Below, piece by piece: positions 26,555-36,882 of a stretch of 64,000 nucleotides of DNA. Numbering within the stretch: position 1 is the stretch's first letter; every line of letters starts with the position of its first letter. The stretch spans positions 23,206 to 87,205 of the forward strand of contig CAYFMI010000002.1 of assembly GCA_964344175.1 (NCBI GenBank). Direction: 5' to 3'. The notes beneath the pieces were generated by a model that ran no database searches, was not told where the DNA came from, and saw only the letters and a list, made by a program, of their open reading frames with translations. A program made the position numbers and the translations under genes. This DNA comes from NIOZ-UU35 sp964344175. GTDB lineage: Bacteria > Chloroflexota > Anaerolineae > Anaerolineales > UBA11858.

Positions 26555-29500
26555 TCACTCAGAAATCTCGAAGATCGCCCCGGCGCTGGTGCCCTGCACT
26601 TCGGGGAAGTAGAACTGCCAGGCATGGGCCGGAAGGACGCGGTAGGCGCCCGGCTGGTTGAGTACCAGGATGTAAGTTAGTTCGTAGGTTCCAGCGGGCA
26701 GGTAGTTCACTGCCCAGGCAATATGGTCATCGTAAATTTGGGGGTTGTTGAAATACCACCAGCCCCACCCGGAGCCGAAGGGGTCGTCGATAGCGTAGTC
26801 GGGCAGTCCTTGCTGGCTGGTTTTCAGGTTGGCGTTATAGATCTCTGCTCCAGCGGGGATGTAGTCTTCGACGGCCAGATAGTAGATTTCGGTTTCCAGC
26901 GTAAGGGTCAGGCGCACTTCCAGGGTGTTGCCTGCTGCAGCGCTGAGGATGGATTCGGCCTGCTCGTCGCCTAGCACGGTATAGGCTCGTGCCACGCTGA
27001 TGCCGGCATCCAGCGGCTCAACAGCCTCAACCGGGCGGAGTACATTCAGGTGGGCAGTGTAATACAACCGCCCCGGCCCATCTTCCCGCTGAATAGTGAG
27101 AGCATTGGGGTAGTCGGGGTAGAGATGGGCAACAGCCTGGGATGTGTTGACGGCGCTGAGTCGGGCGTCGCCCCCGGCCTGCCCTTCTGCCAGCACCGTG
27201 CCGTTGATCTCTGCCGAAAAGCCGAAGTCCCCGGCCAACTCGCCGGTGCCTTTCATGGCTTCGGTTAGCGCCATCAGCGTCCAGGCGGTTTCGTAAGTCG
27301 AGGCCCAGGCGCCGCGCGCATCGCGGTGAGTCATCAGGTAGCGCACGGCTTCGGGCAGGGTGGCCGAGGCCGGGTCTTCTTGCGCCAGGGCGAAGATCAC
27401 TACCGCGCTGTTGAAGACAGCCGTTTCCATGTTGCGGGTCGAGCTGCGGCCTTCCCAATGGGTTCCGGTTGCCGTGCGGATGGCGGTGGATTCCAGATCG
27501 GAGATCAGATTGGCAATGCGCTCATCGCCGGGGCGCAGCGTTTCGAGGCTTAATGCCAGTAGCGCCTGCGCCCAGGGGCTGAGCTGGTCGCGTACTTCAT
27601 ATAAACGCTCAATATTAGAAAGCAACGCGCCGCCTCCAAGTATCGGCTTGCCGACGATGCCACCCACCGCGCCGCGTGGCTTGAGGGCTTGCGACTGGGC
27701 AAAATAGACGAAGGCCATGCGGTCGAGCAGCCACTCATCGGTCACCATTTCAAGCGCTGGTGTAGCCGCCGAGAGATAACCCATAGCCTCTTCGATCACC
27801 GATGCTTTGACAAAGACCCCGGCATCTTCGGCGCGGCTGAGACCATAGAGCACATAGGCGGTCATGTAGGTGTCGCTTTCATTCCCCGACCACCAGCCCC
27901 AGCCCCCATCGGAGTTTTGGGTGCTGACCAGGCGCGTCAGGCCGTCTTCGAGGGTGCGTTCCAGGCGGGCTTGTAAGTCGGGCGCATCCAGCCCCAGGCT
28001 TTGAATGGCGCGGTACGCCTCCAGGTTGGGCAAGAAGCGCGAGACGGTTTGCTCGGTGCATTCGAAGGGGTAATGTTCGAGTACTTCTAAACCGGTGGTC
28101 ATGGCGGCGGCCAGCGAGGGAGATAATTCAATCTCCAAGCCTCCCGCGCCAGGGTCGTAGGCGCGCGGCAGGCTGACCAATTCCAGGCGTTGGCCGCCAT
28201 CATCGAGGATGCCCGCCGTGCCAAAAGTCTGCGGGGCATTGTAGCGCACCACCGGCAGATCACCCCAAACCGGTTTGGTAATATCCTCATAGAGTACGTC
28301 CCCCTGATCGTTCTGTCCGGAGGCCGAGAAAATCATGGCGACTTGCTCCACCTCCTCGACCGTGCCCCACCACATTACCTGGGTGTGTCCGCCTGCCGGA
28401 ATAGCCACCTGCTGCAAGCTGCCGTTGGGATCATCCAGCGTGAAGCCCGCCGCTTGCAGGGCAATATCTACCTGTAAATCGACGGCGCTGTTGTTGTGTA
28501 CAATTGCCGCAATGCGAAGATGGTCGTCAACCACCACGAAGCGCGGCGTCACCGGGCGCACCAGCAACTCTTTGCTGGTGACAATGTGGGTTTCGGCCTG
28601 GCCCACAAGCATGGTTTGGGTCAGGCCGCGCACATCAAAATGCCAGGTGGTCAGGCTGTCGGGCAGGGCAAAGGTGGCCTGGGCCTGTCCATTAGCGTCG
28701 GTGACGATTTCGGCGTTCCAATAGGCCGTGTCGGGAAAGTCTTCGCGCACGAAGGGGGGCAGGAAATCCCCGCCGCCTCCGCCGCCCATCCCGCCGGGGG
28801 AGTAGACCTGCCGCTGAACATGCCGCGTCAACCCCATGCTGGTGCTGACGCCCAGCGGTTGCTCGCGATAATAAAAGTCAAAAATCTCGCGCGAGTTGGG
28901 ATCAGCCAGCGCCAGGGCGGCCAGATCGGCAACGGCCAGCGAGAACTCGCCCACAACCGGCTGCCCGTCGGCATCGGTGACGCGCAGGTCGAAGGTCACC
29001 TCCTGGCGCGGCTCGAGATGCGCCGGGCAGGTCATCGAATCTTCGCAGCTGACCACTTCCCCGGCGTGCATGGCAAGGACTTCGAGATTGAGTTCGAAGG
29101 CCGCCGGTGAGACCGGCAGGTCAACATACCCCTGGCGGAAATCGAGCCAGCCGGAGTCGTTCTCTCCGATCAACGATACCGAGACGAAGACATTGGGGGC
29201 GTCCTCCTCACCAAGCGGAATCGATACAGTAACCCCGGCTTCATCCAGGTCGAGGCGGTAGTAGCGCGAAACGAAACTGCGCTCAACGGTCACCAGGGCT
29301 TGCGTGCCGCTGCCAAAGGGGTTGGGGATGAAAATCTCGGCGGTGTCACCGGGCAGGTAGTCTTCGCGGTCGGCGGTGATTTGCAAACGCTGGTTGGGCA
29401 TATTCGGCCACACCGCCTGCCCCTGCCCGCCAACCCACACGAGCACCTGCGTAAGCGCGCCCTCATCCCCGCTCACTTCCAACTGGTAGGTTCCCGAATC

Positions 29501-32500
29501 GGGCGGGATGAAAGCCAAACGCGCCACGCCATCGGAACCGGTGCGGAAATTGACATTAGAAATTTCTTCGTACTGGGGCGTGAAGCTGGGGAATCCGTAA
29601 GGATGGTTCGACTCTTCTCGCAGCCAGGTCACTTTTTGGAAGATGGCGGTCAGCTCTCGGTCCGGGGTGGGGTGCTGTTCCCAATCGACGGTCAGCGCCT
29701 CGAAGTTGATCTCCTCTCCGGCGCGCCCCATCCAGGTATCGGGGCGCACGCCAATGTAGTATTCCGCCGGGTGGACGGTGATCTCGGCCCGGGCGCTGAT
29801 GGGATAGCCGCTCTCATCGGTGATGGTTGCTTCCAGGGTGTAGTTCTGAATGTACTCTTCGGGCGGAATCTCAAAGTCCAGGGCCAGCTTCCCCTCGGCG
29901 TCGGTTTGGCCCTCTCCCGAATCAACATGCTCTCCAAAGTAACTCCCGTAACTCATCCAAGAGGGGTAAAGCCAGCTATTGCTGCTGGGGCCAACGCGGT
30001 AGCCGGGCAGGTAAAAGTAGGCGCGGCGTTTATACAGTTCCCAATTAAGAGGCAGGTCGCCGGCGGGCGCGTCGAAGAAATAGCGCGCTTCCACCTGGGC
30101 GTTGAGTTCGGCGTCGGCCAGCATATCGTCTTCTTCGTTGGACATGCCGACCTGCATATTGATTTCGGGCTTGCGGTATTCGGCGACATCGAAACTGAGA
30201 TACCCGTATCCGGTGCTGATCTGATAGGTTCCCGGCTGAGCATCCTCCGAAAGGGGGTATTCGCCGTGCAACGTGCCAAAGGAAGAAACCGGGTAGTCTT
30301 TCTCGAGAATGGCATTGTTGTTATGGTCGTACATGGTGATCGGCAAGCTTTCAAGGTAAGCCGGGGAGTAACGACCGTTGTAGGCCTGATGCACCAGCAC
30401 GCGGAAATAGACCGTCTGCCCGGGGCGGTAGATGGGGCGGTCGGTGTAGGTGTAGGTGTCCACTTCGGGCGCGCTGGAATAATCGGTACTCAGACCAAAA
30501 TCGTAGCCTTCGATGCCCATATTCCAGTTCGAGAGACTGAGGGCAAAATCGGGGTCGCCGGGCTGGCCGATCATGGCGAAATACGAAGAGTAGAGGCTCT
30601 TTTGCGCCGGAATAGCCGATTGAAAAATGCCATCGGCATCGGTCTGGCCGCTGACCAGCAGCGCCCCGCTGCGGTCGTAAATGCCCACTGTTGCCCCGCT
30701 GACCGGCGCATTGGTGCGCAGATCAAGCGCCCAGACAAAAGCCCACGTTGAGCTGAGCTTGAGGGTCAGGTGCGTGTTGCTCGATACCAGCACAAATGGG
30801 CCAGGCGGATAATTGACTTCCGCTGTGTCCAGGCTCAGGTAGTACAATCCCGGTTCCAGGCCCGTACCGTCCGGCTGAATGGGCAATTGGGCGGCATACA
30901 TCTGGTCTCCGGGGAGGTCGAGCGTGTGACGCCAAACTTGGGCGTTGGCGGGCTGGTATTCTTGGAAATAATCGTACGAACCATCCTGCAAAAAAGTGAT
31001 GAAATCGGCATAGGGCAGGCTGCCTAGCGAAAGATCTACGCTGTCAATGTTGGTGGCCTGCACGCCCAGGCGGGTATCTTGCGGGGTGAGGAACAGCGAC
31101 GTGGCATACTGGGTGAAGATCAATTCGCTGCTCAGGGCGCGGGTGCTGAATTCGAGCTGATATTCGGAAGCGAGCTGCCCGCCCCAGGGGTCGCTAAACC
31201 CTGGCTGGAGGGTGAAGACATACTCGGTGAGCGGCTTAAAATCGCCGTACAGGTTGAACTCGTCATTATCCCCGCCGACCCAGTAACTCAGGTTGCTGAC
31301 CTCGGGGCTGATGGAAACATAGTCCAGCAGATCCTCGTCATCCAGCAAGGGAGCGCTGAAGTACAGCGTCACCCCGGCGTAGATGGTGGTATCGCCGCCC
31401 TGCGCCGGGTCGCTGGCGCGGATGGCGAGTTCCGGCACGGTGTGTACTTGCGACGTATAGGTTTGGCCCAAAGGCGTGCCGCCGCGCGCCTGCGCGCCAA
31501 AGGGTATCTCGGCGCGGTAGGTTGTATCGCGGGCTAATAAACTGCTGGGCGTGAAAATGGCAACGCTGTCGCCCTCCTGCCACTCAAACGTCCCCGGCAC
31601 AAACTCGCCATTCGCGCTCATCAACGTGAAGTGCCCCTCCACACTGATGGTGTCCATGGGTTGATTAAAGGTCAGGGTGAAGGCTGCATCCAGGGGAATA
31701 TCGCCGCCGGTCTCATCGGGCGTCATCGAGACCAGGCGCGGAGAGGCGGTGATGAAATGCCAGCGCTCTTGCCCAAAAATTGGGCTGCCCATTGTGCTGA
31801 CCAGATCGCTGGATACCGTGACAGTATAACTAGCGCCGCCAAACAGAGCCGTATCAGGGTAAAAGATATAGGTGCTGGTGTTAACCCACTCACCATGCCC
31901 ATCCACCAGCGGATCGATTTCCAAAGCATCCGGCAGGCCAGCCGGATCGGCGCCCAGGGCTACAACGGGTTGATTAAAACTCACTACGATGGCTGAAGCC
32001 GGATTGACATCGTATGCAGCCGGTTCGGGCAATTTTTGGGTGACTTCCAAATAGGGGGCGGTCTGATAGGGCAGGCTGACCGCCTCCGTCATGCTCAGGC
32101 CGTTGGCTGCCTGGATAGTAGCGGCAATTTCCACCGTCCAATCGAGGTCGGGCAGCCAATCCATCCCCGGAGAGACGACCAGGGTTGTTTCATCCAGCCA
32201 TTCGAAATCCACCGAATGGGTCAGAGCCTGGTCGTTGCTGGTCAGAAATTGAACCTGGATCGCCTCTTCAGCGCTATCAGCGACAATGGCCTGATTGAAA
32301 TAAAAGGTCAGCGGCTGATCGAGCGCCAGACGGCTGCCGGGAGGTGGATCTACCTCTACCAGGGCCGGAGGCAGGGGCTGCGGCGTGGGGGTGATCGTCG
32401 GCGTGGGGATAGGTGTGTCCCCGGGAACAACCGACTGAATGGCCGCCGGCAATCCGCAGGCCAGTGAGAACAATAGCAACAGCGCCACCAGAATTGTGGT

Positions 32501-32536
32501 GGGCATCTTGGTGCGAGGCAGGTTGGTCGTTTTCAT
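26555..32536 (-). CDS. Alpha-2-macroglobulin family lipoprotein with intact thioester motif
   Basis: 1993 residues from the ATG at 32536, which has an AGGAGA site; a longer frame lacks support. The lipobox is LFSLAC (about 24). A Thr/Pro linker is followed by Ig-like beta domains (VDPPPGSRLALDQPLTFYFN), then macroglobulin domains, a bait-like glycine-rich stretch (PGGMGGGGGGDFLPP), the thioester motif PFECTEQ (Cys at about 1493) with the alpha-alpha toroid, and a receptor-like C-terminal domain. Bacterial relatives trap foreign proteases near the envelope. Many partner with PBP1C; here the upstream neighbour is a SEDS/transpeptidase-like fusion instead. Confidence 0.92.
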   Translation of the reverse strand: MKTTNLPRTKMPTTILVALLLLFSLACGLPAAIQSVVPGDTPIPTPTITPTPQPLPPALVEVDPPPGSRLALDQPLTFYFNQAIVADSAEEAIQVQFLTSNDQALTHSVDFEWLDETTLVVSPGMDWLPDLDWTVEIAATIQAANGLSMTEAVSLPYQTAPYLEVTQKLPEPAAYDVNPASAIVVSFNQPVVALGADPAGLPDALEIDPLVDGHGEWVNTSTYIFYPDTALFGGASYTVTVSSDLVSTMGSPIFGQERWHFITASPRLVSMTPDETGGDIPLDAAFTLTFNQPMDTISVEGHFTLMSANGEFVPGTFEWQEGDSVAIFTPSSLLARDTTYRAEIPFGAQARGGTPLGQTYTSQVHTVPELAIRASDPAQGGDTTIYAGVTLYFSAPLLDDEDLLDYVSISPEVSNLSYWVGGDNDEFNLYGDFKPLTEYVFTLQPGFSDPWGGQLASEYQLEFSTRALSSELIFTQYATSLFLTPQDTRLGVQATNIDSVDLSLGSLPYADFITFLQDGSYDYFQEYQPANAQVWRHTLDLPGDQMYAAQLPIQPDGTGLEPGLYYLSLDTAEVNYPPGPFVLVSSNTHLTLKLSSTWAFVWALDLRTNAPVSGATVGIYDRSGALLVSGQTDADGIFQSAIPAQKSLYSSYFAMIGQPGDPDFALSLSNWNMGIEGYDFGLSTDYSSAPEVDTYTYTDRPIYRPGQTVYFRVLVHQAYNGRYSPAYLESLPITMYDHNNNAILEKDYPVSSFGTLHGEYPLSEDAQPGTYQISTGYGYLSFDVAEYRKPEINMQVGMSNEEDDMLADAELNAQVEARYFFDAPAGDLPLNWELYKRRAYFYLPGYRVGPSSNSWLYPSWMSYGSYFGEHVDSGEGQTDAEGKLALDFEIPPEEYIQNYTLEATITDESGYPISARAEITVHPAEYYIGVRPDTWMGRAGEEINFEALTVDWEQHPTPDRELTAIFQKVTWLREESNHPYGFPSFTPQYEEISNVNFRTGSDGVARLAFIPPDSGTYQLEVSGDEGALTQVLVWVGGQGQAVWPNMPNQRLQITADREDYLPGDTAEIFIPNPFGSGTQALVTVERSFVSRYYRLDLDEAGVTVSIPLGEEDAPNVFVSVSLIGENDSGWLDFRQGYVDLPVSPAAFELNLEVLAMHAGEVVSCEDSMTCPAHLEPRQEVTFDLRVTDADGQPVVGEFSLAVADLAALALADPNSREIFDFYYREQPLGVSTSMGLTRHVQRQVYSPGGMGGGGGGDFLPPFVREDFPDTAYWNAEIVTDANGQAQATFALPDSLTTWHFDVRGLTQTMLVGQAETHIVTSKELLVRPVTPRFVVVDDHLRIAAIVHNNSAVDLQVDIALQAAGFTLDDPNGSLQQVAIPAGGHTQVMWWGTVEEVEQVAMIFSASGQNDQGDVLYEDITKPVWGDLPVVRYNAPQTFGTAGILDDGGQRLELVSLPRAYDPGAGGLEIELSPSLAAAMTTGLEVLEHYPFECTEQTVSRFLPNLEAYRAIQSLGLDAPDLQARLERTLEDGLTRLVSTQNSDGGWGWWSGNESDTYMTAYVLYGLSRAEDAGVFVKASVIEEAMGYLSAATPALEMVTDEWLLDRMAFVYFAQSQALKPRGAVGGIVGKPILGGGALLSNIERLYEVRDQLSPWAQALLALSLETLRPGDERIANLISDLESTAIRTATGTHWEGRSSTRNMETAVFNSAVVIFALAQEDPASATLPEAVRYLMTHRDARGAWASTYETAWTLMALTEAMKGTGELAGDFGFSAEINGTVLAEGQAGGDARLSAVNTSQAVAHLYPDYPNALTIQREDGPGRLYYTAHLNVLRPVEAVEPLDAGISVARAYTVLGDEQAESILSAAAGNTLEVRLTLTLETEIYYLAVEDYIPAGAEIYNANLKTSQQGLPDYAIDDPFGSGWGWWYFNNPQIYDDHIAWAVNYLPAGTYELTYILVLNQPGAYRVLPAHAWQFYFPEVQGTSAGAIFEISE

Positions 32537-32684
32537 GGGATTCTCTCCTGAGAGAGGCAAATGGATAGATGGCACTACCCAGGTTTCAGCGTGGATACTT
32601 CCATTATACCCGTGGATTTTTAATACCCACAAAATAAATGATGTGTGCTTGCGAGCGAAGCTAGTACTCGGTTAGATAGATTAT

Positions 32685-32755
32685 TGCAGGTGCGACGCAC
32701 TTCTGTTGTTACGAGAAAACCGACAGAAACAGCAAATCAGTGCGTTGCACCTGCA
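32685..32755. repeat. Inverted repeat with GGTGCRACGCACT arms
   Basis: Arms 32685-32701 and 32739-32755 match over 16 of 17 bases. A nested TTCTGT / ACAGAA pair lies inside. The arms match those at 40484-40545. It lies in the 277-base gap between the SEDS-fusion gene and the alpha-2-macroglobulin gene; the rest of that gap holds a second short inverted repeat, GATTGC / GCAATC (about 32768-32803), and no gene. Confidence 0.7.
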
Positions 32756-32813
32756 CGAGCGGAGGGGATTGCGAGAAGCCGCGTAGCAGTGACGAAGCAA
32801 TCACACCAGGCGT

Positions 32814-35204
32814 TTAGGGCGTCAGCGCTTTGGTGAGCAGCCCAGTGCCGATGGCTTCGGCCAACGTGAGATCTTTGGTTTCAAGCACGACAACGACTGC
32901 CAGCGATTTGCCTTCCGCACCGGGCAGGGTTCCCCCCAGGTACCAGGTCAGGCTCTCGCCCTGCGGGACAAAGGCAATCTGCCAGAATTGGGCTTCTATC
33001 TCGACAAAGTTACTGGCCTCGGCCAGGGTGGCGTATTGGTGTGCCGCGCCCAGGGCGGGGAGTAAAACCCAGCCATCTTCCGGATGCTGATAGGCCTGGG
33101 CGATCTTGGGGACGGGCTGCAAGCCGTCGTTGCTCAGGGCGGCGGTCAGCAGGGCGATGCTGATTGGGCTGGTGGAATCTTCGCTCAATGGAGTATCATC
33201 ACCGGGCAGGCGCAGGGGCACAAAGTTCAGCCAGGAGGCAGGCAATCGCTCCGGAAACAGAATCGCCCCCAGGCCGCGCGCCGAGTAGCGCCCCTGGGTG
33301 GCGCGATTGAGCAGCGGGGCGCGTTCATCTTCGATCAGCGTATCCCAAATTTCATCTAACCGATTGGGGTCATAGGTCGGGTGCGAAGCCAACGCCAGAA
33401 TTTCGCCGTTTTGAGCATTAAGTACAATAATTGTGCCAGCCTGTTCACCCAGCAGTTCATCAGCAGCATTCTGCAGGCTGAGATCGAGAGTCAGGCGGAT
33501 ATTGAGACCGGGGGGCGGCGTGCCATAGAGCAGGTGATGCCACCACACGGTGAAGGGATCATTGCCCTGTTGGCCGCGCAAATAGGGGTCAAGTGTGGCT
33601 TCGAGACCGGCCTGCCCATAGATGGGATGATTGTAACCCAGCAGGGGGCCGAGCTGGGGAGTGTGCGTGAGGCGGGTATACGCCCCAGGCTGACCATCGG
33701 TTTCGACCAGGGGAGTGTTGTTCCGGTCGAGCAGGGCGCCGCGCGGCACACTCAAGTCGGCGATGGCGCGGCGGGGGTTATCGGTACGCGTGAGCAAAGC
33801 CGGGCCGCGGTAGAAACTCCACCAACCGTTGACGAGGGCGGTCGCGGCGAGAGCAGCGATGAGCAGCATTGAAAGTTGCAGGTTGGCGGTTGCAGGTTGG
33901 GCGCCCGCCGTCAGTTGTCGGTCATCGGCTTTCCCGCTGATATGCAATAAGATGAGTATGGCTAAAAACGATGTCAGCAGCGACGACCCTCCGTAGGACA
34001 TGAAGGGCAGGGTCACGCCGGTGAGGGGCAGCAGGCGCAGGTTGCCACCAACAATCAGGATGCTCTGGGCAATCATGTGGGCGGTTAGCCCGGCAGCCAG
34101 GTAGCGCCAAAAAGGGTCTGATGCCGCGATGGAAATTCGCAAGCCGCGCAGCGCCAGCAGAGCAAGCAGCGCCAGCAAGCCCAATGTGCCGACCAGCCCG
34201 GTCTCCTCGGCAATGGCGGCGAAGACAAAGTCGGAATGTGCGATGGGAACAACGCCGGGACTGCCCATGCCGGGGCCGCGCCCGAAGATGCCCCCATTGG
34301 CAATGGCCATGATCGATTGCACGATCTGATAAGAGCGCCCGCTGGGGTCTAGCCAGGGGTTGAGCCAGGCATCCACGCGCAGACGTACCACGTCGAAGAG
34401 CAGGTAACCCGCCACACCCGCCACACTCAGCCCTACGGCGCTGATGACCGGAATCCAGCGCCAGCCGGTGGCCAGGAAGATCATTACCGAATAGATGAAG
34501 ATGAACAGCGAGGCCGTGCCGAGGTCGCGTTGCACCAAAAGTAAGAGCAACGCGAGGCCGGTCATAATGAGCGTTGGCGTTAGCACGTTGAAAGGTTTGA
34601 AGGTTTGAGAGTTGGCCGGTTGAATGTTAATACGTACCAACGTGCCAACGCGCCAACGATCCGCCAGATACGCGGCGAGATAGACGATCAGCAAAAGTTT
34701 AAGGGGTTCTGAGGGTTGCAGATAAACGCCGCAGCAGCCCAGCCACAAACGCGGGCCGTAACCCAGGGGGTTGGTGCCGAAGATCAGAGTCAGGGCGGTG
34801 AGCAGCAGGCCACTGGTCAGCCAGATGTATTTGTAGCGCCGTAGGGTGTCGAGCAGAGCTTGCAGGCGCAGGCCGAAAATGAGCGCGCCGAGGGCGACCC
34901 CCAGCCAAATGGTCTGACGCAGACCGTAGGTAGAAGTCAACCGCCAGATGGTCAGCAGGCCCCATCCGCTCAATAGGGCAATGATGGGCAGCAACAGGGG
35001 ATCGCTGTTGGGTAGGTAGCGGGATGCCCCGCGCAGGGCCAGGGCGAAGCCGACCAGCCAGACGGCGTATCCGAGCCAATGCCCGAAACGATAGTCTGCA
35101 TCCCAGGAGCGGGCGCGGGCTGCCGGAGAGAGAGTCAATGCCAGGGCGTAGAACGCCATAAACAGGGCTGCCAGCACAAAAAGGCGACGTTGAGTTTTGC
35201 GCAT
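32814..35204 (-). CDS. SEDS-family (FtsW/RodA) polymerase fused to a transpeptidase-like domain lacking catalytic residues
   Basis: 796 residues. Residues 1-425 form a SEDS glycosyltransferase with QPSEPLK (163-169), the region with the expected catalytic aspartate (AHSDFVFAAIAEETG, D325) and FMSYGGSS (401-408). After another helix (about 445-460) comes a class B PBP-like part: VPRGALLDRNN (486-496), ILALASHPTYDPN (602-613) and PLLNRATQGRYSARG (630-644). Where PBPs have the SxxK of PPGSTFK, this protein has G644-L-G-A647, and no KTG motif is found at about 727-740. It should polymerise glycan strands but not cross-link by the usual serine. Two Thr/Gln/Asn-rich insertions (about 185-207 and 425-445) come from low-complexity DNA. 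Confidence 0.85.
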   Translation of the reverse strand: MRKTQRRLFVLAALFMAFYALALTLSPAARARSWDADYRFGHWLGYAVWLVGFALALRGASRYLPNSDPLLLPIIALLSGWGLLTIWRLTSTYGLRQTIWLGVALGALIFGLRLQALLDTLRRYKYIWLTSGLLLTALTLIFGTNPLGYGPRLWLGCCGVYLQPSEPLKLLLIVYLAAYLADRWRVGTLVRINIQPANSQTFKPFNVLTPTLIMTGLALLLLLVQRDLGTASLFIFIYSVMIFLATGWRWIPVISAVGLSVAGVAGYLLFDVVRLRVDAWLNPWLDPSGRSYQIVQSIMAIANGGIFGRGPGMGSPGVVPIAHSDFVFAAIAEETGLVGTLGLLALLALLALRGLRISIAASDPFWRYLAAGLTAHMIAQSILIVGGNLRLLPLTGVTLPFMSYGGSSLLTSFLAILILLHISGKADDRQLTAGAQPATANLQLSMLLIAALAATALVNGWWSFYRGPALLTRTDNPRRAIADLSVPRGALLDRNNTPLVETDGQPGAYTRLTHTPQLGPLLGYNHPIYGQAGLEATLDPYLRGQQGNDPFTVWWHHLLYGTPPPGLNIRLTLDLSLQNAADELLGEQAGTIIVLNAQNGEILALASHPTYDPNRLDEIWDTLIEDERAPLLNRATQGRYSARGLGAILFPERLPASWLNFVPLRLPGDDTPLSEDSTSPISIALLTAALSNDGLQPVPKIAQAYQHPEDGWVLLPALGAAHQYATLAEASNFVEIEAQFWQIAFVPQGESLTWYLGGTLPGAEGKSLAVVVVLETKDLTLAEAIGTGLLTKALTP

Positions 35205-35282
35205 GGGTGTATTGTAGTGGCGATTCGGTGTTTCGGCAATTAGGGAATCAGGAATCGGGGTTGTTAAATGGTATATTTTAAA

Positions 35283-35330
35283 CTGCCATCTGTCTTCGAC
35301 TTCGCTGCACTCCGCTCAGACAGATGGCAG
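35283..35330. repeat. Perfect 13-bp inverted repeat upstream of the SEDS-fusion gene
   Basis: CTGCCATCTGTCT (35283-35295) and its exact complement (35318-35330) flank a 22-base loop. It lies between the MFS gene stop (35384) and the SEDS-fusion start (35204), and could end transcription of the MFS gene, although no T-run follows. Confidence 0.6.
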
Positions 35331-35383
35331 CTTGGTTTGTGATCTTTGTGAGGCGCAGCCGAGAGATGAGGCAGCAACTTGAG

Positions 35384-36730
35384 TTAACGACCTGTTTCGC
35401 GCGCCTTTTGCTCGTTGACAAAGAAGAGTAAGATCATCCCAGTGAGCAGGAAGACAATCACCGGCAGAATAGCCACACGCTGACCAAGCTGCTCGGCAAA
35501 GGGCGCTCCCCCAGGGATATGGCGAAACCACAAAAAGGCAATCTGATCGCCCATCTTCTCAAAGTATAAGGCGGCTTCGGCGGCGACAATGCCGTAGATG
35601 GTTGGCCCAATGAAGGAGGATGTGCGCCCGGCCACGGCAAAGAAGCCGTAGAATTCGGCGCTGCGCCCCGGTGGAGCTAATATGCCCACCATGGCCCGGC
35701 TGACCGACTGCACCGCCGAAAGCGCCAACCCGGCGATCCCGCCGATAATGTAGAAGCCGGTGATGCTTTCATTAATGAACAGTCCTAGCACGCCGGCGAT
35801 CATCAGCCCGAGGAAAACCGTTAACGACATTTTTCCGCTAACGCGGTCGGCCAGCCAGCCGGAGACAAATGCACCAATCACGCTGGTGAACTGCACAATG
35901 ATCATGAAGATAATGATCTGCTGCTGGTCGAGGCCAAACATCACCGCCCCAAAGATGGCGGCGAAGTTAAGCGTCATCAAAATGCCGTCGTTATAAATTA
36001 AAAAGGCGATAATGTACTTGATGAACTCGCGGTACTCGCGCACCGTGCCGACCGTGTGACGCAGGCGTTTGAAGGCGACGCTGAATACGTTCTCTCCGGC
36101 GGGCAGCGGATTTGGCTCGGCACGCTCACGCAGCCATAGGAACAACGGGGCGGCAAAGATGGCAAAATAAACCGCCGTGATGACCAACGAGAGCCGCACA
36201 ATGAATGTGCCTTCGTTAAGCATCACCAATGCCAGCACAATGAATAGACAGACAATGCCCCCCAGCAGGCCAATGGCCCAGCCATAGCCCGAGACGCGCC
36301 CCATTTCATCTTGCTCGGCAATTTCGGGTAAGAGCGAGTTATAAAAAACCTGTCCGCTGCGGTAGCCGATCTCGGCGATGATAAAGAAGAGCATGCCGAT
36401 AAAAATATCGCCCTTTTCAACAAAGAAAAGCAACGCCGTTGCCACAACGGCCACGCCGGTATAGAAGAGCAAGAAACGCTTTTTGTTGGCAGCATAGTCG
36501 GCAATCACGCCCAAGACCGGGGAGGTGATGGCGACAACCAGCATGGCGATGCCCACCGAGATGCCCCACAACCGCGAGCCTTCTGCGCCGCCAACGACAT
36601 GGCCTTTGAAATAAGCGGCATAGATTGCCAGGATGACTACGGCTGCATAAGCTGAGTTGCCAATATCGTAGGAATACCAGGCCCAGCGTTCTTTTTTTGT
36701 GGGGGGTGATTTTGTGGCGGTTGCTTGCAT
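35384..36730 (-). CDS. MFS transporter of the UMF1/ATG22-like group
   Basis: 448 residues from the ATG at 36730 with an AAGGAG site. About twelve hydrophobic helices are visible. The N-terminal segment WAWYSYDIGNSAYAAVV and the later SAVQSVSRAMVGILAPPGRSAEFYGF are hallmarks of the ATG22/UMF1 branch, which in fungi exports amino acids from the vacuole. The bacterial substrate is unknown. The gap to the fumarase gene (about 150 bases) shows nothing notable. Confidence 0.88.
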   Translation of the reverse strand: MQATATKSPPTKKERWAWYSYDIGNSAYAAVVILAIYAAYFKGHVVGGAEGSRLWGISVGIAMLVVAITSPVLGVIADYAANKKRFLLFYTGVAVVATALLFFVEKGDIFIGMLFFIIAEIGYRSGQVFYNSLLPEIAEQDEMGRVSGYGWAIGLLGGIVCLFIVLALVMLNEGTFIVRLSLVITAVYFAIFAAPLFLWLRERAEPNPLPAGENVFSVAFKRLRHTVGTVREYREFIKYIIAFLIYNDGILMTLNFAAIFGAVMFGLDQQQIIIFMIIVQFTSVIGAFVSGWLADRVSGKMSLTVFLGLMIAGVLGLFINESITGFYIIGGIAGLALSAVQSVSRAMVGILAPPGRSAEFYGFFAVAGRTSSFIGPTIYGIVAAEAALYFEKMGDQIAFLWFRHIPGGAPFAEQLGQRVAILPVIVFLLTGMILLFFVNEQKARETGR

Positions 36731-36882
36731 GGAAGAACTCCTTTGCCCTTGTTGTGACGTATAGCCTATAACCCCGGTTAGCTTCAAAAGCCACGCGAAA
36801 ACTTAACCCAAAGACGCGAGGACGTAGGGAGAACACAATAATTCTCTACGACTCCGCGTCTGTGCAACTTTGTGTTTTAGTT

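Noticed and set aside
29300..30751. 483-residue plus-strand reading frame
   Set aside because: It lies wholly antisense to the macroglobulin gene, has no recognisable domain, and looks like a shadow of codon use.
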